Positions 14,585 through 21,677 of a stretch of DNA of 33,060 nt are shown here, in pieces. The notes beneath the pieces were generated by a model. The model had not been told where the DNA came from and made no database searches. It was given only the letters and a program-made list of their open reading frames with translations. Position numbers and translations under genes: made by a program. Origin of the DNA: Pararhodospirillum oryzae. Its GTDB lineage: Bacteria > Pseudomonadota > Alphaproteobacteria > Rhodospirillales > Rhodospirillaceae. Each line of letters opens with the position of its first letter. The first letter of the stretch is position 1. The stretch covers positions 1-33,060 of the forward strand of contig NZ_BJZO01000048.1 in assembly GCF_007992075.1 (NCBI RefSeq). Reading direction: 5' to 3'.

Positions 14585-16744
14585 TTAGCGAATGATGCTG
14601 TTGAGAACGTCAAGCATGTCGGCCGTCACGGAAATCACCTTGGCCGCCGCGTTGTACATCTGCTCCCAGATCAAAAGTTGCGAGATTTCCTCGTCCATGT
14701 TCACGCCGCTGACCTCGGCCTGCTTGCTGGTCAGGGCGTCGACCAGATCGGCCTGATACGACGCCTCCGATTTCACCGACGAGGCGTTGCTGGCGTTTTG
14801 CGACAGCGACAAGGCCGCGTAGTCGGACAAGGTGCGCTGGCCCGCCGTCAGGCCACCCGCGTTGGTGAAGGTCACGTTCGACTGGAACGCCGCCGCCATC
14901 TGGTTGGCGGTCGTGTTGTCGCCCGCGCTGAGGTAATATTCCGAGGTGTCGGGATTATAAAGCACCGCGCCCCGCGACAGGCGGGTGGGGTCGCTGAGCA
15001 CGTTGGGGTTCACCTCCAGGGCCGCGCTGGCCCCGGCATTGGAAACGCCCATCCCGAGGTTGGTCATCAACGACCCGGCGCCGCCTTGCTGGAAGACCTC
15101 CATGTCGTTGCCGGCGCGGTTCTTGACCCGCAGGCGATAGCCATCGCCTTCCGGCACCACCTCCGCTTCCACGAAAGCACTCAAGGTCGGCTCGGCATTA
15201 ATGGCCTTGGCCATGTCTTGCAGCGTCATGTTCGCGGTCACCGGCAAGGTCCCGCTCGCGCCCGTGTCGTCGGAAAAAACCAGGGTGCCGGTGGCGTTAG
15301 CCCGCCAGTTTTCCGCCTTGACCCCGCTATCGAAAACCCACTGCTTGCCGTCGGTCACGTACAGGTCGTTGAACCCCATGAAGTTGGAAAAGCCGGAAAC
15401 CGTCTGATCCACGCCCCCGAGGCCGTCGACGTTGTAGCCGATGCTCACGTCCTGGGCGGTGGCCCCTGCGGTGCTTGAGGCCTGATCGCGAAACGCCAGC
15501 GACACCGTGTTCGATTGGAGATCAATCGAATAGGTGTTGGTCTGCGAGTCGAGGGTCACATAATTCACCGCCGCCGTGCCAAATTCCGTGTTCAGCCAAT
15601 TGTTGAGCGCCGTCATGGTGTTGCCGACCGTCTGCGTTGCCCCGCCCATCAAGGTGGACAGGTTGGTCTTCGCCATCTCGCTGCCGTCGGGATTGAACAA
15701 GGCAACCACCGTGTCGCCGCCCGACAGGGTGATGGTCGACGCCGCGGGGTCGATGAACTTGGTCGTGCCGTTAAAGGTGTTGGACACCGAGGGGTAGCTG
15801 GTGCCCCGGTTGTTCACTTGGTTCAAGGTGTCGCGCATCTTGACCGCCAGCTCGTCGAGCTGGGCCTGGGCATCGACCAGGGTGTTGTCGCGCATCTCGA
15901 TCAGGGCGCCCAGCTTGCCGCCGGCCAGTTCGGGCGTCACGTCGAAGACGCCGGCCTTGATCCCCAGCACGTCCGAGCCGGCGTAGCTTTCGGTCGCGGT
16001 CATCGAGCTGAGCGCGCTGTGCGTCACGGTCACCGGCTCGATGTCCATCAGGTTGACGCCCGCCTTGGTGTAGATCACCAGGCCGCCGCCGCTGCGCTCG
16101 AAGCTGGACACCTCGATCAGTTCATTGAGCGACTTCAGTTCCTGATCGCGCTTGTCCTTCTGGGTGGTGACATCCGTCCCCGTGGCCGTGCCGAGGGCGA
16201 TTTCGTTGTTCAGCGTGTCGATGTTGCGCAGGTGGGTGTTGATGTCGTCCACCGCCTGGGCAATGTCCTGCTCGGCGTTCAGGCGCATGTCCTGAAGCTC
16301 GCGCGACAGGCTGTTGAACTTGGCGGCCAGGTTCTCGGCGGTGCGCGCCACCGAAAGCTGCTGGGTGGACGAATCGGGCTCCAGGGCCAGCGCCTCGAAC
16401 TGCTGGGCGAAGGCAGTGATCCGGTGGCTCAGCGAGGTATTGGCCGCCGGGGTGCCGAACAGGTCTTGCATGCGCTGGTAATAGGTCTGCTGCGTGCTCA
16501 GATAAGAAAGCCGCGACGACTCCGAACGCACCTCCTGGTTCAAGGACTCGTTCACGGACCGGATGATGCCCCCGGTCTGCACCCCCGCCCCGGCCCCGTT
16601 CAGCACCACGCTTTCGGGAGAGAAGGTCTTGCGGGTGTAGCCAACCGTGTTGACGTTCATCAGGTTGTTGGACACCACATTCAGCCCCTTCTGGGCTGTT
16701 TGCAGGCCACTGACGGCGGTCGTGAGGGTCAGGTTCAAACTCAT
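14585..16744 (-). CDS. flgK: FlgK, hook-associated protein 1
   Basis: A 719-residue HAP1, exported through the flagellar type III system and placed on the hook tip before FlgL. The N-terminus has the rod/hook family block VSGLQTAQKGLNVVSNNLMNVNTVGYTRK, and the C-terminus has the matching GVNMDEEISQLLIWEQMYNAAAKVISV and MLDVLNSII. The middle is a long Gly/Ser/Thr-rich region that makes the surface domains. It is longer than the enterobacterial protein (about 550) but within the alphaproteobacterial range. The ATG at 16744 is preceded by GGAGGAG. It is followed by flgL after 14 bases. The FlgN-like gene upstream is separated by 138 bp with hairpins. Confidence 0.93.
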   Translation of the reverse strand: MSLNLTLTTAVSGLQTAQKGLNVVSNNLMNVNTVGYTRKTFSPESVVLNGAGAGVQTGGIIRSVNESLNQEVRSESSRLSYLSTQQTYYQRMQDLFGTPAANTSLSHRITAFAQQFEALALEPDSSTQQLSVARTAENLAAKFNSLSRELQDMRLNAEQDIAQAVDDINTHLRNIDTLNNEIALGTATGTDVTTQKDKRDQELKSLNELIEVSSFERSGGGLVIYTKAGVNLMDIEPVTVTHSALSSMTATESYAGSDVLGIKAGVFDVTPELAGGKLGALIEMRDNTLVDAQAQLDELAVKMRDTLNQVNNRGTSYPSVSNTFNGTTKFIDPAASTITLSGGDTVVALFNPDGSEMAKTNLSTLMGGATQTVGNTMTALNNWLNTEFGTAAVNYVTLDSQTNTYSIDLQSNTVSLAFRDQASSTAGATAQDVSIGYNVDGLGGVDQTVSGFSNFMGFNDLYVTDGKQWVFDSGVKAENWRANATGTLVFSDDTGASGTLPVTANMTLQDMAKAINAEPTLSAFVEAEVVPEGDGYRLRVKNRAGNDMEVFQQGGAGSLMTNLGMGVSNAGASAALEVNPNVLSDPTRLSRGAVLYNPDTSEYYLSAGDNTTANQMAAAFQSNVTFTNAGGLTAGQRTLSDYAALSLSQNASNASSVKSEASYQADLVDALTSKQAEVSGVNMDEEISQLLIWEQMYNAAAKVISVTADMLDVLNSIIR

Positions 16745-16770
16745 GGTCGGGCTCCTCCCGATAAACGCAG

Positions 16771-16783
16771 CCGGCCTTGCCGG
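16771..16783. promoter_or_regulatory. CCGGC-N3-GCCGG dyad upstream of flgK
   Basis: A perfect inverted repeat CCGGC-CTT-GCCGG lies 27-39 bp before the flgK start. On the minus strand it reads CCGGCAAGGCCGG, similar to the CGGCA-type elements in front of flgI and flgF. It could be an operator or just a small hairpin in the leader. Confidence 0.3.
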
Positions 16784-16795
16784 GGCTTGTCATTT

Positions 16796-16849
16796 CTTAA
16801 CCAGACGCCGGCGGCGTCGCGTGCCTTAACCAGACGCCGGGGGGCGTCT
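16796..16849 (-). repeat. Duplicated CTTAACCAGACGCCGG element with hairpins
   Basis: The 16-bp sequence CTTAACCAGACGCCGG occurs twice, at 16796-16811 and 16825-16840, 29 bp apart. Each copy is the arm of a small hairpin (GACGCC 16804-16809 with GGCGTC 16813-16818; AGACGCC 16832-16838 with GGCGTCT 16843-16849). It lies between flgN-like and flgK on the minus strand and may act as a terminator or processing site. Confidence 0.6.
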
Positions 16850-16882
16850 CCCGCGCGGCCCCCGGAAACCCAATCGCAAAAG

Positions 16883-17863
16883 CTACAGCGTTTTGTTGTA
16901 CGTCACCGATTTCCGTTGGGCATCCATGGGCTCGCCGTCCATGGTGCCGTCGGGAGCGTAGCGGGTGGCGCGCTCGCGTTCCTGCTCGCGCACTGCCTCG
17001 ACCACGCCCTTCATCAGGCGCTTGCCCGCCTCGATGTTCGCCTTCAAGCGCCGGCCATTTTCCTGGGCCAGGGCGTCCAGGGTCGCCCCCGCCTCGCGCA
17101 GCACGGCGCGGTGTTCCTCCGACAGATCCAGCAGCATCCGGGGGTTGCCGTGCACGCCCACCATCTGTTCCTGGTAAAAGCGGGTGCTCTTGATCTTGCG
17201 CGGCGTGAGAGCCTTCACGGCCTCGACATCGTAGCGGCGCAAGGCGTCGTTCTCGGCGGTCAGGATCTCGACCAGTTGGGTAATCGCGCTCAGCAGGGTT
17301 TCGACCTTGGGCGGCAGGCTGCCCGGGGCCACCTTGGGCAATGGCGGAACCGGGGTTGGTTCGCGCACGGGACGCGGGCGCTGGGGCAACACGGCCGCGC
17401 GCGCCGCCGTCCCGAACTCGGTCAGGCGTTCATGCAAGCCGCGAACCCTCGATCCCGAAGCGGTTGGGGCGGGAGTGGTTCCGTCCGCCTGCCCGGCCTC
17501 GGTGGGAGACGCGGCCGTCGAGGCTCCCGCCCCGGGCCCCGCGTTGGGAGCGGCCGGCGTCGTTGCCCCTGCCTCCGGAGTCCGACGGGTCGCGAAGGCC
17601 GAACGACGCAGGCCGGCGGCGGGCGCGGCGCTGCCCCCCCCTTCCGCCGGGGAGGAGGACGCGGGCGGGGAAGCCGGCGGCGCCGGAGTCGGGGCGGCCG
17701 GCACGACCGGAGCAGCCGAAGCGTCCGGCGGGACCGAGGTCCCCGGCGGGACCAAGGTCCCCGACTCCGGCGTGGCCCCGGCCGGCGCCGGGGCTCCGGT
17801 GCTGGCACCGGGACGCCGCGCGAAGGGCGAGGAACGACGGGCACCGGGCTCGGGCGTGCGCAT
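16883..17863 (-). CDS. FlgN-like flagellar export chaperone with long Pro/Ala-rich N-terminus
   Basis: A 326-residue protein. Its last 140 residues (187-326) are helical and resemble the FlgN chaperone domain: VETLLSAITQLVEILTAEN, ALTPRKIKSTRFYQEQM, LREAGATLDALAQENGRRLKANIEAG. FlgN holds FlgK and FlgL in the cytoplasm before export, and those genes follow directly. The first 186 residues are a Pro/Ala/Gly/Thr-rich disordered region, unusual because FlgN proteins are normally about 140-160 residues. It contains two copies of a basic motif, RRSSPFARR (9-17) and RRSAFATRR (86-94). GGAGGG precedes the ATG at 17863, three bases after the flgJ stop. The FlgN call rests on the C-terminal pattern plus location. 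Confidence 0.7.
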   Translation of the reverse strand: MRTPEPGARRSSPFARRPGASTGAPAPAGATPESGTLVPPGTSVPPDASAAPVVPAAPTPAPPASPPASSSPAEGGGSAAPAAGLRRSAFATRRTPEAGATTPAAPNAGPGAGASTAASPTEAGQADGTTPAPTASGSRVRGLHERLTEFGTAARAAVLPQRPRPVREPTPVPPLPKVAPGSLPPKVETLLSAITQLVEILTAENDALRRYDVEAVKALTPRKIKSTRFYQEQMVGVHGNPRMLLDLSEEHRAVLREAGATLDALAQENGRRLKANIEAGKRLMKGVVEAVREQERERATRYAPDGTMDGEPMDAQRKSVTYNKTL

Positions 17864-17866
17864 GGC

Positions 17867-18253
17867 CTAGCCCTCCTGGTTTTTCAGCATGAAGGCCATC
17901 ACCTGATCGGTGACGCCGATCCCACCCGCGCGCGAGATCATCTTGCCGTATTCATCCACCATCAGCGAACGCCACACCTCTTCGGCGTGGCCGCCGCCAA
18001 ACGGCGCTTCGGTGCTCAGGCCCTCGAACATCGGCTGCAGCATCTGGGCAATAAAGAACGACTCGAAATCCTTGGCGGATTTCATCGCCTTGGCCTCGGC
18101 CGGAGTCTGGCCCTCGCTCTCGTCCGCGCTGGCGCCCGTCGCGTCGACCCCGGGGGCAACCGGGGTTCGCGCGCTGGCGCCCTGGGCGTTCAGCCGGCGG
18201 GCAATGGATTGTTCCAGCGCGGCCATGGCGCTGCCGGTCACCGCGTCGCTCAT
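17867..18253 (-). CDS. flgJ: FlgJ-type rod-binding protein (no muramidase domain)
   Basis: A 128-residue rod-binding protein like the N-terminal half of enterobacterial FlgJ. The diagnostic core is KDFESFFIAQMLQPMFEGL, then FGGGHAEEVWRSLMVDEYGKMIS and GIGVTDQVMAFML. It caps the growing flagellar rod in the periplasm. The peptidoglycan hydrolase half is absent, which is normal in alphaproteobacteria, where a separate muramidase is used. The N-terminal 50 residues are Ala/Thr-rich linker. The ATG at 18253 shares one base with the flgI stop (TGATG), so it is coupled to flgI; a GTG one codon upstream is also possible. Confidence 0.9.
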   Translation of the reverse strand: MSDAVTGSAMAALEQSIARRLNAQGASARTPVAPGVDATGASADESEGQTPAEAKAMKSAKDFESFFIAQMLQPMFEGLSTEAPFGGGHAEEVWRSLMVDEYGKMISRAGGIGVTDQVMAFMLKNQEG

Positions 18254-19419
18254 CACAACACCTCGATCTCGGCCTGCAAGGCGCCCGCCGCCTTGATCGC
18301 CTGCAAAATGGAAATCATGTCGCGCGGCCCCACGCCCAGCGCGTTCAGACTGTTGACCAGGTCTTGCAGGTTCACCCCCGAATCCACCACCGCCAGACGT
18401 TTATCCTTGCCCTCGTCCACCTGGATGTCGGTGCGCGGGACCACGGTGGTGGCCCCCGTGGTGCTGAACGGCGCCGGCTGCGAGACCTGGGGCGTCTCGG
18501 TGATGCGCACCGTGAGCCCGCCCTGGGCGATGGCCACGGTATTGATGCGCACGTTCTCGCCGATCACGATGGTCCCGGTCGACTCGTCGATGACCACCCG
18601 CGCCATCATGTCGGGCTGGACCATCAACTGCTCGATGTCGGTCAGCAGGCCGACCACGTTGCCGTCATAGCGCCCGCCGACCCGCACCATCACCGTTCCC
18701 GGATCCAGGGGCCGGGCCATTTCCGTGCCCAGGTAGGCGTTGATGGCCTGGGTGATGCGCCGGGCCGTGGTGAAATCCGGATTGCGCAGCGCGATCTTGA
18801 TGCTTTCCATGCTGGACAGGTCAAAAGGCACTTCCTGCTCGACCACGGCGCCATTGGGAATGCGCCCGGCGGTGACCACGCCTTTTTCCACGGTGGTCGC
18901 CTGGCCCTTGGCCGAGAAGCCCCCCACCTGCACCTGCCCCTGGGCCACGGCGTAGACTTCGCCATCGGCGCCGATCAGGGGCGTGACCAGCAAGGAGCCC
19001 CCCAGCAGACTATCGGCGTCGCCCAGGGCGCTCACGGTCACGTCGATGCGCGAGCCCTGGCGCCCGAACGGCGGCAAGGTGCCCGTCACCATGACGGCGG
19101 CGACGTTCTTGGGATCCAGCTTGCCCTCGCGGGTGTTGACCCCCATGCGCTCCAGCATGCCGATCAGGGATTCCTTGGTGAACGACACATTGCCCAAGTC
19201 GTCGCCGGTCCCCTTGAGCCCCACCACCAGGCCATAGCCGATGAGGATGTTTTCACGCACGCCCTCGAAGTCGGCGATGTCCTTGATCCGCGAGGCCGCC
19301 TCGGCCGTTCCCGCCAGCACCAGGAGGAACGCCAGCCCCACGGCCATCCGACCAGCCCGGGCCATCTGGCGAACGCCAGCCCGGGACAACTGGTGAAAGA
19401 ACGTGCCCAGGACTCCCAT
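18253..19419 (-). CDS. flgI: FlgI, flagellar P-ring protein
   Basis: A 388-residue periplasmic P-ring subunit that forms the bushing in the peptidoglycan layer. There is a signal peptide (hydrophobic core MAVGLAFLLVLAG, likely cleavage after AEA near residue 41). The mature protein begins SRIKDIADFEGVRENILIGYGLVVGL, the strongest FlgI signature, followed by GTGDD, RIDVTVSALGDADSLLGG and a C-terminal GVNLQDLVNSLNALGVGPRDMISILQAIKAAGAL. Length matches the family. The ATG at 19419 has GGAG 7 bases upstream. It is the first gene of flgI-flgJ-flgN-like(-flgK-flgL) and is divergent from fliX. A sigma54 promoter lies about 95 bp upstream. Confidence 0.96.
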   Translation of the reverse strand: MGVLGTFFHQLSRAGVRQMARAGRMAVGLAFLLVLAGTAEAASRIKDIADFEGVRENILIGYGLVVGLKGTGDDLGNVSFTKESLIGMLERMGVNTREGKLDPKNVAAVMVTGTLPPFGRQGSRIDVTVSALGDADSLLGGSLLVTPLIGADGEVYAVAQGQVQVGGFSAKGQATTVEKGVVTAGRIPNGAVVEQEVPFDLSSMESIKIALRNPDFTTARRITQAINAYLGTEMARPLDPGTVMVRVGGRYDGNVVGLLTDIEQLMVQPDMMARVVIDESTGTIVIGENVRINTVAIAQGGLTVRITETPQVSQPAPFSTTGATTVVPRTDIQVDEGKDKRLAVVDSGVNLQDLVNSLNALGVGPRDMISILQAIKAAGALQAEIEVL

Positions 19420-19522
19420 GACCGATCTCCGTTGCCTCGCGCCTCGTGGGGCAGACCCCACCCCGACGGGACGCGCTTGTGCGTCGGGGGGAGCGCCGGA
19501 CATGCCGGTGCCTTTATTTATA

Positions 19523-19538
19523 TGCGAACTCCATGCCA
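19523..19538 (-). promoter_or_regulatory. Sigma54 promoter for the flgI operon
   Basis: On the minus strand the sequence reads TGGCATGGAGTTCGCA, with GG and GC separated by exactly 10 bases, close to the TGGCACG-N4-TTGCA consensus (one mismatch in the -12 TT). Predicted start of transcription is near 19512, about 93 bp before the flgI ATG. Sigma54 control of P-ring genes is known in Caulobacter. Confidence 0.65.
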
Positions 19539-19602
19539 GCGTAAAACCCGAGACAACGGCAAGGGGTGCGCGCTTCCCTCCCGGCCCCCTGCCTTCCCGA
19601 AG

Positions 19603-19617
19603 CGGCAGATTCTGCCG
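19603..19617. promoter_or_regulatory. CGGCAGA-T-TCTGCCG dyad, candidate FlbD enhancer
   Basis: A perfect 7-1-7 inverted repeat centred at 19610, about 98 bp upstream of the predicted flgI start of transcription, and about 100 bp before the fliX ATG. Position and symmetry suit an enhancer for a sigma54 activator of the FlbD type. The assignment to FlbD is inference. Confidence 0.5.
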
Positions 19618-19711
19618 GGGCGACCGGCAAGGGATTCTCCCTTTTCGGGGGGGACGGGCACGGCTACAGTGGGCCCGATCCCTGGGCCATCCCGCGCGAA
19701 GGAGAGGGCGC

Positions 19712-20161
19712 ATGCGAATCGGAGGCATCCGGCCCGGCGACAAACCGGCGCCGCGCAAAACCGACCGGGCCGGCAAGAGCGAGCGTGGCGCCTTCGACCG
19801 TGCCCTGCGTAGTGTCCTGGGCCTGGATGCCGACTCGACTCCCGTCGAGGGAACCGCGCCCCTGAGCGGCGTGGAAGGCCTGCTGGCCTTGCAGGAGGTC
19901 GACGCCAGCCCCGCGCCCTCCGAACGCGAGGCCCGCCGTCAGGGCACCGCCTGGGGGACCCAGGTCCTCGACGACCTTGACCGGCTGCGCCTGGCGATGC
20001 TTGACGGCGCGATTCCCGTCGCCGTCCTCGACGATCTGGCCCAGTCGCTGCGCGCGCGCGCCGCCCTGGAGGAAGCCCCCCCCGACCCGCGTCTTTCCAG
20101 CCTTCTGGACGCCATCGAGTTGCGCGCGGAAGTGGAACGCGCCAAGCTCGACCGGCCCTGA
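19712..20161 (+). CDS. fliX: FliX, flagellar assembly regulator
   Basis: A 149-residue FliX-like protein. The family pattern is visible in VEGLLALQEVDASP (52-65), QVLDDLDRLRLAMLDGAIPVAVLDDLAQSLRAR and the C-terminal DPRLSSLLDAIELRAEVERAKLDR. The first 45 residues are basic and variable. In Caulobacter FliX is a partner of the sigma54 activator FlbD, coupling completion of early basal-body parts to class III/IV flagellar gene expression. Here, as in Caulobacter, it is divergent from flgI. AAGGAG lies 8 bases before the ATG. FlbD itself is not in this window. dksA follows after about 190 bp. Confidence 0.9.
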   Translation: MRIGGIRPGDKPAPRKTDRAGKSERGAFDRALRSVLGLDADSTPVEGTAPLSGVEGLLALQEVDASPAPSEREARRQGTAWGTQVLDDLDRLRLAMLDGAIPVAVLDDLAQSLRARAALEEAPPDPRLSSLLDAIELRAEVERAKLDRP

Positions 20162-20251
20162 GAGCCCAACCAGACCGCCAAAAACCGGCCTTCTTTTGCG
20201 CGCTTTCCCGTAAAGGCTTGGAAATGCGAGAAATTGCCACCGCGAAGAGCC

Positions 20252-20280
20252 TTGCGGCCCTGCCCGTCTGCCCCTATATT
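20252..20280 (+). promoter_or_regulatory. Possible sigma70-type promoter of dksA
   Basis: TTGCGG (20252-20257) and TATATT (20275-20280) are spaced by 17 bases, in an otherwise GC-rich gap. The -10 matches 5 of 6 consensus bases but the -35 only 3, so support is moderate. The start would be near 20287, 65 bp before the dksA ATG. Confidence 0.45.
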
Positions 20281-20351
20281 CCGCCCGCGTCCGACCGCCA
20301 AGCCGGTCGCGTCGGGTATCTTGGTGACGTTCACAGCCTGGGGTGCATGGG

Positions 20352-20768
20352 ATGGCCGTTTCCCTTCCGCCGGACTATCATCCGACCGACGACGAGCCGT
20401 TCATGAATGATCGGCAGCGGGCCTATTTCCGCGCCAAGCTCCTGGAGTGGAAAAGCGACCTGCTGCGCGAGGCCGAGGAAACCTTGGAAAGCCTGCAAGA
20501 CGGCGGCATCCAGGAACCCGACATCGCCGATCGCGCCACCACGGAAACCAACCGGGCCCTGGAGCTGCGCACCCGTGACCGCGCCCGCAAGCTGATCGCC
20601 AAGATCGACGCGGCCCTGGGCCGGCTGGAGGATGGTTCCTACGGCTACTGCCTGGAAACCGGCGAACCCATCGGCCTGCGCCGCCTGGAGGCCCGCCCGA
20701 TCGCGGTGTTGTCCCTGGAAGCCCAGGAACGCCACGAGCGGCGCGAACGCACCCATCGCCAGGACTGA
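20352..20768 (+). CDS. dksA: DksA, RNA-polymerase-binding transcription factor
   Basis: A 138-residue DksA that enters the RNA polymerase secondary channel and acts with ppGpp. The coiled-coil tip motif DxxDxA is intact (D57-I-A-D60-R-A62) and is followed by TTETNRALELRTRDR. The globular end reads YGYCLETGEPIGLRRLEARPIAVLSLEAQERHE: of the four zinc cysteines in the classic protein only C100 remains, the others being T103, S121 and A124. This Cys-poor form is usual in alphaproteobacteria and should fold without zinc. The ATG at 20352 is used; GTG at 20343 is an alternative. It lies between fliX and flgH within a flagellar region. Confidence 0.93.
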   Translation: MAVSLPPDYHPTDDEPFMNDRQRAYFRAKLLEWKSDLLREAEETLESLQDGGIQEPDIADRATTETNRALELRTRDRARKLIAKIDAALGRLEDGSYGYCLETGEPIGLRRLEARPIAVLSLEAQERHERRERTHRQD

Positions 20769-20832
20769 CACCGCCAGGACGGGCGCCGCCAGCCCCGCCC
20801 CGCGCCCTCCCCGAGAAAACGCGTCCCCCGAC

Positions 20833-20868
20833 AAAAAACAACGCCCGCCGTGCCAGGGCGGGCGTTTT
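20833..20868. terminator. Bidirectional terminator between dksA and flgH
   Basis: ACGCCCGCC (20841-20849) pairs with GGCGGGCGT (20857-20865), flanked by TTTT on the plus side (20865-20868) and six A (20833-20838) on the other, which read as U on the minus transcript. It sits between convergent stops and looks like a true intrinsic terminator in both directions. Confidence 0.9.
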
Positions 20869-20895
20869 CCTGATCCCCCGGAGCCCGGGGACCGG

Positions 20896-21663
20896 TCAGA
20901 ACGGGAACAGCACGTCGTAGACCTGCTGCCCGTAGCGCGGTTCGGTCATGTCGGACACCGTGCCCCGACCGCCATAGGAAATCCGCGCTTCCGCGATCTG
21001 GTGCCAATAGATCGTGTTATCCGAGCGAATATCCTCGGGCCGGATCACCCCGGTCACGTTCAGCTCGCGCAATTCCCCATTGACCCGGACTTCCTGCTTG
21101 CCCGACAGCACCAGATTGCCATTCGGCAACACCTGGATGATGACCGCCGCGAGGCGCATGCGCACGGTTTCGGATCGGGAAATCGCCCCCGAGCCGGAAT
21201 GGTCACCGCTGGACCCGAACGAGGTCAGGTTGGCGGGGTCGATCTCGTTGGGAAAAATCTTGGACAGCTTGCCCTCGTAGCCCAGGAACGAGGTCAGGTC
21301 GGCGCTTTCCGAGTTGGAGCGCTTGCGCCCCAGGTCGCTGGAAAGGGTGGCCTGCTCGTCGGCGATATCCACGATCACGGTCAGGATGTCGCCCACCTCG
21401 CCGGCGCGCTGGTCCTTGAAGAACGCCCGCGCGCCCGGCTTCCACAAGCTGTTGGGGCTGGGCTGCGCCACCACCGGGGCCGGCATGGGCATGCTGACGG
21501 GCTTGTAATCGGCGCGAAGGGTGGGGTTTTCCACCTGGGTCATGCGCGGCGCATCGCCGATTTCCGACAAGCGCTTGATGGTGTTGCACCCGGCCAGGGC
21601 GCTCACGGCCAGGGCAACCCCCAACAACCGCCCACCCATCCGCCAGAAAGAGGGAGAAGTCAT
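20896..21663 (-). CDS. flgH: FlgH, flagellar L-ring lipoprotein
   Basis: A 255-residue outer-membrane L-ring protein. The lipobox is LAGC with C26 as the lipidated residue, after a hydrophobic signal (LLGVALAVSA). The mature part has SLWKPGARAFFKDQRAGEVGDILTVIVDI, GDHSGSGAISRSETVRMRLAAVI, and the C-terminal VTGVIRPEDIRSDNTIYWHQIAEARISYGGRG and YGQQVYDVLFPF, all FlgH signatures. Length is normal. The ATG at 21663 has AAAGGA 10 bases upstream. It follows flgA by 14 bases and is the last gene of flgF-flgG-flgA-flgH, ending at a strong bidirectional terminator. Confidence 0.96.
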   Translation of the reverse strand: MTSPSFWRMGGRLLGVALAVSALAGCNTIKRLSEIGDAPRMTQVENPTLRADYKPVSMPMPAPVVAQPSPNSLWKPGARAFFKDQRAGEVGDILTVIVDIADEQATLSSDLGRKRSNSESADLTSFLGYEGKLSKIFPNEIDPANLTSFGSSGDHSGSGAISRSETVRMRLAAVIIQVLPNGNLVLSGKQEVRVNGELRELNVTGVIRPEDIRSDNTIYWHQIAEARISYGGRGTVSDMTEPRYGQQVYDVLFPF

Positions 21664-21677
21664 CGCTTGGCGTCCTT

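Noticed and set aside
16758-16766. CCGATAAA, like the -10 of a sigma28 flagellar promoter
   Set aside because: It points in the plus direction, away from flgK, with no suitable -35 and no plus-strand gene downstream, so it is likely chance.
17867-18253. FlgJ appearing truncated (no muramidase half)
   Set aside because: Single-domain rod-binding FlgJ is usual in alphaproteobacteria, and the gene overlaps flgI cleanly, so nothing seems lost.
15515-18670. Long open frame on the plus strand opposite flgK, the flgN-like gene, flgJ and flgI
   Set aside because: Same reason: an antisense shadow covering four recognised genes, with no family pattern and no ribosome site of note.
20352-20768. DksA zinc finger looking broken (one Cys of four)
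   Set aside because: The Cys-poor C-terminus is the normal form in alphaproteobacteria; the reading frame is intact and the DxxDxA tip is conserved, so it is not a pseudogene.
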